Shown: positions 22,471 through 32,562 of the stretch, piece by piece | Layout: each line of letters starts with the position of its first letter | How positions within the stretch are numbered: the stretch's first letter is position 1 | From: Neoechinorhynchus agilis | Lineage: Eukaryota > Acanthocephala | Assembly (NCBI GenBank): GCA_051530055.1 | Contig: CM121341.1 | Coordinates: 1,426,001 to 1,490,000 of the forward strand | DNA: 64,000 nt | Direction: 5' to 3' | The notes under the pieces: generated by a model | Database searches by the model: none | The model's input: only the letters and a program-made list of their open reading frames with translations | Told to the model about the DNA's origin: nothing | Program-made: the position numbers and the translations under genes

Positions 22471-22753
22471 CACGTAGAGGATGCAGCACAGGATAGCCTT
22501 TGATGAAGCCAGCTTTATCTCTTCCCAACCTGTCCTACTAAAACGTCTTATAATGAAAGCAATGATGATTGCTTCGACGAAAAATACGATGGAGGGCACT
22601 AAGTCGAACTTTAGTTTCAAACTACCTCCATTGCACAATCTCAGGGGCTTCAGAGGACCAAAACAACAGTCCGGAAACACGGGTCTGGCACTTTCGGGAT
22701 CCCTAGCTACTGCATCCACTACGAATCAAGGGCGCGAAAATGCGATCACGTAA
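22471..22753 (+). pseudogene. PLE GIY-YIG C-terminal fragment
   Basis: The frame reads LIMKAMMIASTKNTMEGTKS followed by NFSFKLPPLHNLRG, which parallels the end of the PLE A nuclease (RLIKESLLINMEETMEGNKN). The Glu/Lys-rich helix after the nuclease core is readable, the core itself is not. It is a short, diverged relic belonging to neither PLE A nor PLE B as seen here. Confidence 0.5.
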
Positions 22754-22902
22754 CCAAACGATTCTTGATTTTTGAAGTTGGATTAATGCTTGAGAATGCT
22801 GGATTTGCCCAACGAAATATCACAATAAATCAATATCTTTATTGTCCGGAGAGTAGGAATCACCTCAGCAACAATATAATACCTCCGAGGAGCCTTTTAC
22901 AT

Positions 22903-23195
22903 CAGAATAATTTTTTATCTAACCGATGAAATATTTCGTCATTCATTAATACTTAAAAACTGAGAACCCTAATCACTTTCAAAATAACGAGCAATAACTG
23001 CGGAATTCACGACCGTTTTTGGTCATTGTTGAGTTTCGAAAAATAGGAGAATTTATATGCTTAAGGAAAGCTTAATTAACACCGCATTTTTATTTTATTG
23101 AATTATCGTATCTTTTTCAATCTTCGCTTACATAAAGAATTTTTAATTACCATTAATTTTTTATAAGATTGTTCGTCCAATTCCATTATCAACGA
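22903..23195 (+). repeat. Distal 5'-flank repeat of the zinc-finger family (inverted copy at 39,815-40,093)
   Basis: It aligns to the reverse complement of 39,815-40,093 with perhaps 15% divergence (shared words include ACCGTTTTTGGTCATT and TAACGAGCAATAACTGC). In both places the repeat lies upstream of the proximal 5'-flank segment of the zinc-finger gene, in the same relative order and orientation. The duplicated unit of this family therefore extends at least 1.2 kb upstream of the ATG. No coding signal. Confidence 0.65.
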
Positions 23196-23474
23196 TTAAA
23201 ATGTGTGTTCAGAATTAAGTTGTAAATCATATCTTTTTATCACCTGAAGTGAATCTACAAGGTTAGAAGCGTTGAAAGTCAATAAATCTTTTGTCTGTTT
23301 AGATGCCGTCGATTTTTTTACAACAGCAAAAAAACGCCAATTACATTTTTAAACTGCAACAACTGAAAGGCTAACGTCCTCGACTACAGAATCAATGATA
23401 CATTCAACCCGACGATTGGAAATTGATTATTGGTGCAATTGTATTGTCGACTTTTGTTATCATTGTTTTTATGG

Positions 23475-24551
23475 TTTGCATCGTAAGTCGCCTCAGATAT
23501 AGAAAAGCAAGAAATGAAAAGTAAAATGAAAATTGTCTCGAACGGATTTTATTTGAAACTGCCTTCCTAGAAAAATAAAAAGTTCGATCGATTCTTTTAG
23601 CAGAATTATAAAATTGAACATGTAAGAAGGTATTACGGATTCACACGCCTCAAAACAGTATAAACTATTTATATTTTCGTTACCCTCATTTGGCATTTTA
23701 GTAGAAACATTACTGGTGCCTGAAGCATAAAATGCTTTTCGGCCGCCAATGAGATCACAGCATAGTTACAAGCAACGATTGTTCCTTCCGTTGGGCCTCA
23801 ATCCTTTATTTTTAAAATAAAGTTAGTACATTGAACGAAACAATAGTTAGAAAAATCGTTCAGTGATATTTAAATTTAGATACAAATACACAAAAGTTTG
23901 TCGTACAAAAAACCAGAAAAGCAATGCATGAAATCGGGGTTTGCGCTTTACAGTAATGTTATGGTAAGAAACCACTTGTATTGAATTTGAAGGAAATTTA
24001 CAATTGCGTTAAAAAATTTATTTTAGACTACGCTTTCAATCGAAAAATATATGCGTTTTTCAAAAACAAACAATATTTTTATCATTCATGCGGCTTGAAA
24101 ATCAAGTAGTATTTCACAAGGCTAACGTTCAAAGCAAATAATATTTCATATTTCAGAACGTTTTGAGCTGGAAAGCAAGCTGTTCAAGAAGGTAGTATTT
24201 TAAGTTCCTAAACGAACACACCCGGCCTTCAAAAGTTCTAACTTTTTATGTTTTTTTACGTCTGTTAGTTTACAATATTATTAGTTTTTGTTTGCAAAAC
24301 ATTTGCTGATTACAAAGTCACGACACACAAAAAGGTTAATACCTGCATATTCTAAGGGGAGAAAACATTATGGAAAACACATCCAAGAAGCTCCCATGAA
24401 ACTGTATGAGCGACGAGTACAAAACAAGCTCATTCGTCAAATCATTGTTTCTCTGAAAAATCTCGGATCATTCGTCTTAGTTAAGATAGAACGCGACACT
24501 TTTATAAAAATTCCGAATTCTCGTCATTAAACCGAACATTTAGTTTCACCA
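23475..24551 (+). promoter_or_regulatory. Proximal 5' flank of the intact zinc-finger gene, split by a ~940-bp insert
   Basis: In the broken copy at 16.1 kb one continuous block runs from GTGTGCATCGTAACTCGACT to the ATG. Here the distal half of that block is at 23,475-23,543 and the proximal half (AACGCGACACTTTTATAAAA onward) at 24,489-24,551, separated by about 940 bp of unrelated AT-rich DNA. The block holds a TATAAAA-like word and, 8 bases before the ATG, CATTTAG, an acceptor-like signal present in all copies. The insert may be an intron, a small transposon or unrelated DNA. No terminal repeats were seen. Confidence 0.5.
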
Positions 24552-26243
24552 ATGGATCCCGCAGTATATGACATTCTTCGATGCCTCCTTGACCGAGTGG
24601 AAAACCTGCTACAAAATCCAGGCTCGGGAGTCGATCCTTCAAACGTTCACATACCTTCGAGTTCTCGTGTCACAGGGAGATTAGGGCAACAAATTGGAGC
24701 GAGAGATTCAAGTGATAGTCGACTCAATCCACCAACAAATCAAAATGAATTGGCCGACCTTCTTGGTCTGCGCAATGATACACCGAGAATTACAAACCAG
24801 TTTCTTGCGAGTGTTCCAGTTCCACAAGTGAACTTCATCAACGAGCCAATGGTCGCCATGAGATCAGTCGCTCCAATAATCACTGCTTCCCAAGCGCCAA
24901 CACAAACGACGAATCCTTCGTTCAGTGATGCTCAAGAATTGACCTCAAACGAAAATCCTGCACCGGAGAGTTCGCAACATCATCATTGCACCAACGATCG
25001 GCGCTGCCATTGCTGTTTAACAGATCAAAGTTCAAGCTGGTACACTTATGGACATATGAGTATATGTCAAGAATGCATTGGATCCGTCGTTCCATCGACT
25101 GATAATCTTCAAGAATCGTATAATCCACATGGCCGCTGCAATGATTCATCTTGCTCAAAATGTTCAGCGAATGAGAGCACCGAATGGTACAGCTATGGGC
25201 AATTTAAATTCTGCGAAACGTGCATCGGAACTATCATTCCTGGATCCAAGCTTCCACCGGAAAACGTTCAATCAACTGATGTTCAAACATTACCAAACGA
25301 ACCAGCTCATGAGACTCCGACGAGAAATCCGGAAAATGAATTTGTCGGTAATACCGAAACTCAGCAAGCGAATGATGAGTTAAGCTGCCATCTTTGCTGT
25401 GCGAAAATCACCGAAGGAACATCTTTGCATCCTGGGACTGAAATATGCGAAATTTGCTACAGTTTGTCCGCAAAAGCAATCGAGGAATCCTTGAATACTA
25501 CCCGAATTCCGGAAACATCCCCGAAACAATCTCAGGTTGAGCCGCCACATCCAGCAAATGACTCGCGTTTAAACCAATTGATCGAAATGGTGCACAGTGG
25601 ATCAATTGTACCAGAACCCGGAATCGCTGAAAGCTCATCGATGTATGATTCTGATGGATTGTGTCAATGCGAGACTTGTATGAAATTTAAAAACCCGGTT
25701 AATCAAAGTGCGGCAAGCAGCATCGGTCGACAAATTGACAAATCTGAAACTGTGAATGCGCCAATCGCTGTAACGGAAAAGGCAGTAACGAAGTCAGATA
25801 AGCAAGAACGTCGGAATCCTAACGATTCCAGGTTCAAGCACTTAAACCAACGTCTATTTTGTTGTCGGTGCAAGAAAATCACAAAACCACTCCGGTATCG
25901 TCGCGGTAATTTATTTTACTGCCAACGATGTTTTCAACTTGAACAAACCGCGGCGTCTGGATCCATAGCGAATCCTTTAGCTGGTTCATCTTTCGCCGCA
26001 CCAGTTGCACATTTTATAGCGGTAACGCGAGCCGAGGAAGATAGCATTGAACGCTTTATTGATCATCAAACAGCATTTTGCCTCGAAGCGCCATCAATCA
26101 AAACGGATTATTTGGAAAACAGTAAATCTACAGCAACGACTCAAGCGAGTGTTCGATTGGCTAGGCAATCACAAGAACGAGATGATGATCAAAGTGCAGA
26201 ATCAAAAAAATGTGAACAATGCAATCAACGCTTCATCCCTTGA
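24552..26243 (+). CDS. Repeated GATA-like zinc-finger protein, intact single-exon copy (563 aa)
   Basis: The uninterrupted frame starts MDPAVYDILRCLLDRVENLL (a helical N-terminus). It contains four complete fingers of the form C-x2-C-x16-C-x2-C at residues 152-175, 201-224, 279-302 and 437-460, and two half fingers near 371-376 and 554-557. The first two fingers have Trp eight residues after the second Cys (SSSWYTYG, STEWYSYG), the position of the invariant Trp in GATA fingers (LWRR). GATA fingers have 17-18 residues between the Cys pairs, here 16. Linkers are Ser/Pro/Asn-rich and look disordered. DNA or RNA binding is inferred only; the basic Arg of GATA fingers are mostly missing. No transposase, RT or known domain is visible. 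Partial copies lie at 16.1, 27.05, 32.6, 39.5 and 40.9 kb, and this copy lacks three fingers the longer paralogue has. Intactness suggests recent function or recent origin. Confidence 0.7.
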   Translation: MDPAVYDILRCLLDRVENLLQNPGSGVDPSNVHIPSSSRVTGRLGQQIGARDSSDSRLNPPTNQNELADLLGLRNDTPRITNQFLASVPVPQVNFINEPMVAMRSVAPIITASQAPTQTTNPSFSDAQELTSNENPAPESSQHHHCTNDRRCHCCLTDQSSSWYTYGHMSICQECIGSVVPSTDNLQESYNPHGRCNDSSCSKCSANESTEWYSYGQFKFCETCIGTIIPGSKLPPENVQSTDVQTLPNEPAHETPTRNPENEFVGNTETQQANDELSCHLCCAKITEGTSLHPGTEICEICYSLSAKAIEESLNTTRIPETSPKQSQVEPPHPANDSRLNQLIEMVHSGSIVPEPGIAESSSMYDSDGLCQCETCMKFKNPVNQSAASSIGRQIDKSETVNAPIAVTEKAVTKSDKQERRNPNDSRFKHLNQRLFCCRCKKITKPLRYRRGNLFYCQRCFQLEQTAASGSIANPLAGSSFAAPVAHFIAVTRAEEDSIERFIDHQTAFCLEAPSIKTDYLENSKSTATTQASVRLARQSQERDDDQSAESKKCEQCNQRFIP

Positions 26244-26510
26244 TCCCCAAACAGAATAAATTGTATTGCATTTTATTGAAAAAACATCGATTCTCTATAA
26301 TCTCATTGATATTTATTTGCGATTTACGGAATCGTTGCGCTTTTTGTTTGAAGAAGAACGATTTTTTGTGAGAGATGAAAAACTCCAGTTGGGCTACCCG
26401 GATGCGTCGAGTGTAATGGAGCCAATTTGGTATGCAATAACAATCAAATTTTAAAATGCTGACATGTTAGATACCGGATTATATGACTAGAATGATTGTT
26501 TAGGTATTCA
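26244..26510. other. 3' flank of the zinc-finger gene
   Basis: AT-rich sequence of about 265 bases with AATAAA at 26,256-26,261 (CAGAATAAATTG), 13 bases past the TGA, a plausible polyadenylation signal. A 62-codon open frame here has no recognisable content. Confidence 0.4.
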
Positions 26511-26725
26511 CCTGGTAAACAACTTTTATTAAAAACGTTTCGAACCTGGTCGGTATCATCATCAGTTAATTTGATGATGAACAACGTGCTTCTTGTTGAT
26601 TGTTTTGTTGCAATTATCAGCTGTGAAGACCGAGTTTGTAATCTCGTTCGTCATTCATATCCCAGTTCTGTTCTTTAATTAAGAAGGCTTCCTTAATTAA
26701 GCGTCAAAAGTTATTATGTTCACTT
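26511..26725 (-). mobile_element. Penelope-like element C, 3' end with hammerhead-like motif
   Basis: The minus strand encodes the tail of a PLE nuclease, RLIKEAFLIKEQNWDMNDER then DYKLGLHS and a stop, parallel to RLIKESLLINMEE in PLE A. About 70 bases downstream comes CTGATGATGATACCGACCAG followed by GTTCGAAACG and then TTTTTAATAAAA. CTGATGA plus GAAAC with an intervening weak stem is the arrangement of PLE hammerheads, but stem II here is imperfect. A related end is at about 48,050-48,190. Further upstream coding of the element is not recognisable. Confidence 0.55.
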
Positions 26726-27046
26726 GCTAAAAAGCATTGTCTGGTCATAATTGACCAGTGGCCAGTATGCACCTCGTTCAACGTGACATTCGACGATACA
26801 ACCTTCTAATTCTTGGACAATTTATGTTCCTCGTCTTCAGATTCATAGGCAACAGCCTACTTTTCTACCTCTTGGTATTTGCGGCAAATGAGCTTTCCCA
26901 TCTGCACAGAAGGCCGGAAATAAAATTTGCATTTTATCGGCAGACCGCTGTTTTCAATTATCCTCAAGATTTTTTTCGCCGACAGTGGGTTGGTGGGCGT
27001 ATGTTCGGCACTCCAAGTGCATATGTCCATTCTATTCGGGCCCATG

Positions 27047-27373
27047 GCTGGATCGAAATGGTGCACAGTGGATCAATTGTACCACAACCCGGGATCGCTG
27101 AAAGCTCATCGATGTATAATTCTGATGGATTGTGTCAAGCGAGAACGTCGAAATCCTAACGACTTTATATCCAAACACTTAAACAAACGTCGACTTTGTT
27201 GTCGATGCAAAGACATTACAAAAACACTTCGGTATCGTGGCAAATGTCCACCAACTTTCAGTCGTTGGTGGAGAGTGGCCTATACTCTACAGATTTTCAC
27301 GAATCGTGCGACCTTCATAGCTCATAATATCGGTTGCTTGAACTCTAAGGAAAGCATCAAAGAATTTAAAGAC
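27047..27373 (+). pseudogene. Zinc-finger family fragment joined to PLE B
   Basis: 327 bases almost identical to 18,030-18,356 of the broken copy (start ATCGAAATGGTGCACAGTGG, end AAAGAATTTAAAGAC). At its right end it is fused without spacer to the PLE B 3' terminus. It carries the half finger and the start of the last complete finger only. Confidence 0.8.
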
Positions 27374-27615
27374 ATATTCACTCAGAAAATTGATTTATAT
27401 TGAAAATTTTCGGCCTTTTCGTTGGCCTTCTTCAGTCAGATCTACAACTTAAAAGGAACGTTATCAATTAGTTTATCCGGTGGGACTCGTAGATTGAGTT
27501 TGTAGTCAGCTTTGTTGCCAACAAAAGTATCTGTTTGCTGGATCATGATGGCTTCCATGGTCACTCTGTCGCGTCTTACGTCACTCCTCGCAAGAACTTC
27601 GACGCCGTCAAAATT
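27374..27615 (-). mobile_element. PLE B 3' end with complete hammerhead-like fold, inverted at the array edge
   Basis: A minus-strand copy of the PLE B 3' part: last 60 codons of the GIY-YIG frame (NFDGVEVLARSDVRRDRVTM to PFKL) plus the 3' end. The complete hammerhead-like fold spans 27,382-27,440 with stem I, core, stem II and stem III unchanged from the other two copies. At 27,615/27,616 orientation flips and the plus-strand array begins, so the array is preceded by one inverted partial unit. Confidence 0.8.
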
Positions 27616-30600
27616 TGGCAACAAAGCTGACTATAAACTCAATCTACGAATCCCACCGGATAAACTAATTGATAATGTTTCTTTTAAATTGTAGATCTGA
27701 CTGAAGAAGGCCAACGAAAAGGCCGAAAATTTTCAAATACTCCGACCGAAGAATGAAGATCTTCCAGCTGGATGTGTCTATAAGATCCCATGTTCGAATT
27801 GCAGTCTGTCATATGTGGGACAAACAAACAATCTAAAAAGAAGGATTGCTGAACACTGTGGGACAAACAATCTATCAAAAATCTGATGTGAGCTCGGCAA
27901 TAGTGTCCCACATCAATGACAATGGGCATGAGATCAATTTTGACGGCGTCGAAGTTCTTGCGAGGAGTGACGTAAGACGCGACAGAGTGACCATGGAAGC
28001 CATCATGATCCAGCAAACAGGTACTTTGTTGGCAACAAAGCTGACTATAAACTCAATCTACGAATCCCACCGGATAAACTAAATTGATAATGTTTCTTTT
28101 AAATTGTAGATCTGACTGAAGAAGGCCAACGAAAAGGCCGAAAATTTTCAAATACTCCGACCGAAGAATGAAGATCTTCCAGCTGGATGTGTCTATAAGA
28201 TCCCATGTTCGAATTGCAGTCTGTCATATGTGGGACAAACCCTGAACAATCTAAAAAGAAGGATTGCTGAACACAGAAGAGCAGCTATCAAAAAGTCTGA
28301 TGTGAGCTCGGCAATAGTGTCCCACATCAATGACAATGGGCATGAGATCAATTTTGACGGCGTCGAAGTTCTTGCGAGAGACGCGACAGAGTGACCATGG
28401 AAGCCATCATGATCCAGCAAACAGGTACTTTGATCCAGCAAACAACAAAGCTGACTATAAACTCAATCTACGAATCCCACCGGATAAACAATTTTGATTG
28501 ATAATGTTTCTTTTAAATTGTAGATCTGACTGAAGAAGGCCAACGAAAAGGCCGAAAATTTTCAAATACTCCGACCGAAGAATGAAGATCTTCCAGCTGG
28601 ATGTGTCTATAAGATCCCATGTTCGAATTGCAGTCTGTCATATGTGGGACAAACAAACAATCTAAAAAGAAGGATTGCTGAACACAGAAGAGCAGCTATC
28701 AAAAATCTGATGTGAGCTCGGCAATAGTGTCCCACATCAATGACAATGGGCATGAGATCAATTTTGACGGCGTCGAAGTTCTTGCGAGGCGTGACGTAAG
28801 ACGCGACAGAGTGACCATGGAAGCCATCATGATCCAGCAAACAGGTTTTGTACAACAAAGCTGACTATAATTGGTTGGCAACAAAGCTGACTATAAACTC
28901 AATCTACGAATCCCACCGGATAAACCAATTGATAATGTTTCTTTTAAATTGTAGATCTGACTGAAGAAGGCCAACGAAAAGGCCGAAAATTTTCAAATAC
29001 TCCGACCGAAGAATGAAGATCTTCCAGCTGGATGTGTCTATAAGATCCCATGTTCGAATTGCAGTCTGTCATATGTGGGACAAACAAACAATCTAAAAAG
29101 AAGGATTGCTGCAACACAGAAGAGCAGCTATCAAAAAGGGTCTGATGTGAGCTTTAATAGTGTCCCACGTCAATGACAATGGGCATGATCAATTTTGACG
29201 GCGTCGAAGTTCTTGCGAGGAGTGACGTAAGACGCGACAGAGTGACCACGTGGAAATGGAAGCCAATTGATGATCCAACAAACAAATTGATAATGTTTTG
29301 TTGGCAACAAAGCTGATGAAGAACTCAATCTACGAATCCCACCGGATAAACATAATTGATAATGTTTTTTTAGATGTGTTCATCAGACTGAAGAAGGCCA
29401 ACGAAAAGGCCGAAAAGTGTCACAAATGTTCAGACATATTGAAGGCCAAGAAAAGGACTTGAAAATTTCATACTCCGACCGAAGAATGAAGATCTTCCAG
29501 CTGGATGTGTCTATAAGATCCCATGTTCGAATTGCAGTCTGTCATATGTGGGACAAACGAACAATCTAAAAAGAAGGATTGCTGAACACAGAAGAGCAGC
29601 TATCAAAAAGTCTGATGTGAGCTCGGCAATAGTGTCCCACATCAATGAATGGGCATGAGATCAATTTTGACGGCGTCGAAGTTCTTGCGAGGAGTGACGT
29701 AAGACGCGACAGAGTGACCATGGAAGCCATCATGATCCAGCAAACAGATACTTTTGTTGGCAACAAAGCTGACTATAAACTCAATCTACGAATCCCACCG
29801 GATAAACTAATTGATAATGTTTCTTTTAAATTGTAGATCTGACTGAAGAAGGCCAACGAAAAGGCCGAAAATTTTCAAATACTCCGACCGAAGAATGAAG
29901 ATCTTCCAGCTGGATGTGTCTATAAGATTCGCCAGATCAATTTTGACGGCGTCAAAGTTTTGCTGAGAAGAATGAAGATCTTCCTAGCTGGAAACAATAA
30001 TGATCTTCAATAACAGTCTGTCATATGTGGGACAAACAAACAATCTAAAAAGAAGGATTGCTGCAACAGAAGAGCAGCTATCAAAAAGTTCTTTGTGAGC
30101 TCGGCAATAGTGTCCCACATCAATGACAATGGGCATGAGATCAATTTTGACGGCGTCGAAGTTCTTGACTACGTAAGACGCGACAGAGTGACCATGGAAG
30201 CCATCATGATCCAGCAAACAGGTACTTTGTGTTGGCAACAAAGCTGACTATAAACTCAATCTACGAATCCCACCGGATAAACTAAAATTGATAATGTTTC
30301 TTTTAAATTGTAGATCTGACTGAAGAAGGCCAACGAAAAGGCCGAAAATTTTCAAATACTCCGACCGAAGAATGAAGATCTTCCAGCTGGATGTGTCTAT
30401 AAGATCCCATGTTCGAATTGCAGTCTGTCATATGTGGGACAAACAAACAATCTAAAAAGAAGGATTGCTTGAAGAGCAGCTGAACTCAGCTATCAAAAAG
30501 TTTATCCCGCACCAATAGTGTCCCACATCAATGACAATGGGCATGAGATCAATTTTGATTAAAATTTCGAAGTTCTTGCGAGGAGTGACGTAAGACGCGA

Positions 30601-32530
30601 CAGAGTGACCATGGAAGCCATCATGATCCAGCAAACGGTACTTTTGTTGGCAACAAAGCTGATTATAAACTCAATCTACGAATCCCACCGGATAAACTAA
30701 TTGATAATGTTTCTTTTAAATTGTAGATCTGACTGAAGAAGGCCAACGAAAAGGCGTTCGAAGAAGTTTCAAATACTGTCCGACCGACAGAAGAATGAAG
30801 ATCTTCCAGCTGGATTTGTCTCTAAAGATGACATGTTCGAATTGCAGTCTGTCATATGTGGGACAAACAAACAATCTAAAAATTGAAGGATCCTGAACAC
30901 AATAGTGAAGAGCAGCTATCAAAAAGTTTATTTGTGAGCTCGGCAATAGTGGAATACTGAATTTGGCAATGTTTGGAAAGACAAAACGTGTCCCACATCA
31001 AAGCGCGGGCCGAGATCAATTTTGACGGCGTCTCCTCCTATAGTTAAAGTTGTCCAAGAAATGACCATGGAAGCCATGATCCAGAAACAGGTACTTTTGT
31101 TGGCAACAAAGCTGAATCGGGAAGATTTCAATCTACGAATCCCAGATATAAAACGAATTGATGGTCTCATGTTTCTTTTAAATTGTAAGATCTGACTGAA
31201 GAAGGCCAACGAAAAGGCACGAAAATTTGTTGGTTCAAAACTCCGACCGAGAATGAAGATCTTCCAGCTGGATGTGTCTATAAGATCCCATGTTCGAATT
31301 TTAATTTCTGTACATATGTGGGACAAACGTTCTAAAATGAAAATTGCTGACCAGAAGAGCAGCTATCCAAAAAGTCTGATGTGAGCTCCACTGTCCCCAA
31401 TAGTGTCCCACTATCATATGACAATGGGCAAGATCAATTTTGACGGCTCGAAGTTCTTGCGAAGGCAGCTATCAAAGTCTGATGTGCTTGTCTAGTGTCC
31501 CACATCAATGACAATGTGGATGATTTTGACGTTCATTATCCTAGATCCCAAGCCATCATGATCCAGCAAACAGGTACTTTACAACTGGCAACAAAGCTGA
31601 CTATAAACTCAATCTACGAATCCCACCGGATAAACAATTGATAATGTTTCTTTTAAATTGTAGATCTGACTGAAGAAGGCCAACGAAAAGGCCGAAAATT
31701 TTCAAATACTCCGACCGATAGAATGAAGATCTTCCAGCTGGATGTGTCTATAAGATCCCATGTTCGAATTGCAGTCTGTCATATGTGGGACAAACAAACA
31801 ATCTAAAAAGAAGGATTGCTGAACACAGAAGAGCAGCTATCAAAAGTCTGATGTGAGCTCGGCAATAGTGTCCCACATCAATGACAATGGGCATGAGATC
31901 AATTTTGACGGCGTCGAAGTTCTTGCGAGGAGTGACGTAAGACGCGACAGAGTGACCATGGAAGCCATCATGATCCAGCAAACAGGTACTTTTGTTGGCA
32001 ACAATCAGCTGACTATAAACTCTAAAATACGAATCCCACCGGATAAACGAATTGATAATGTTTCTTTTAAATTGTAGATCTGACTAAGAAGGCCAACGAA
32101 AAGGCCGAAAACTCTCAAATACTCCGACCGAAGAATGAAGATCTTCCAGCTGGATGTGTCTATAAGATCCCATGTTCGAATTGCAGTCTGTCATATGTGG
32201 GACAAACGAACAATCTAAAAAGAAGGATTGCTGAACACAGAAGAGCAGCTATCAAAAAGTCTGATGTGAGCTCGGCAATAGTGTCCCACATCAATGACAA
32301 TGGGCATGAGATCAATTTTGACGGCGTCGAAGTTCTTGCGAGGAGTGACGTAAGACGCGACAGAGTGACCATGGAAGCCATCATGATCCAGCAAACAGGT
32401 ACTTTTGTTGGCAACAAAGCTGACTATAAACTCAATCTACGAATCCCACCGGATAAACTAATTGATAATGTTTCTTTTAAATTGTAGATCTGACTGAAGA
32501 AGGCCAACGAAAAGGCCGAAAATTTTCAAT
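27616..32530 (+). repeat. Eleven-unit tandem array of PLE B GIY-YIG domain plus ribozyme 5' half
   Basis: Using the word TGTAGATCTGACTGAAG as origin, units begin at about 27,691; 28,106; 28,520; 28,951; 29,371; 29,833; 30,310; 30,723; 31,185; 31,660; 32,074, with a final start at 32,484. Spacing is 410-415 bp in clean units and up to 477 bp in degraded ones. Each unit reads ribozyme stem I, CTGAAGA, stem II, GAAA, then directly ILRPKNEDLPAGCVYKIPCS and on through SYVGQT, RRIAEH, SSAIVSHIND and DRVTMEAIMIQQTG to a stop. The 3' half of the ribozyme (stem III return and cut site) is absent in the units. The first and last units are clean; units near 29.1-31.6 kb carry many short insertions and deletions. 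The last unit retains a 96-codon open frame. Confidence 0.9.
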
Positions 32531-32562
32531 GAAATTGAAACAATAATGATTAATTTCTTTAC

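Noticed and set aside
27442-32417. A CRISPR-like repeat array
   Set aside because: Unit length over 400 bp, coding content and a eukaryotic setting exclude it. The repeats are PLE fragments.
27616-32530. A classical retrozyme array made of self-cleaving monomers
   Set aside because: Each unit holds only the 5' half of the hammerhead. Stem III return and the cleavage site occur only outside the array.
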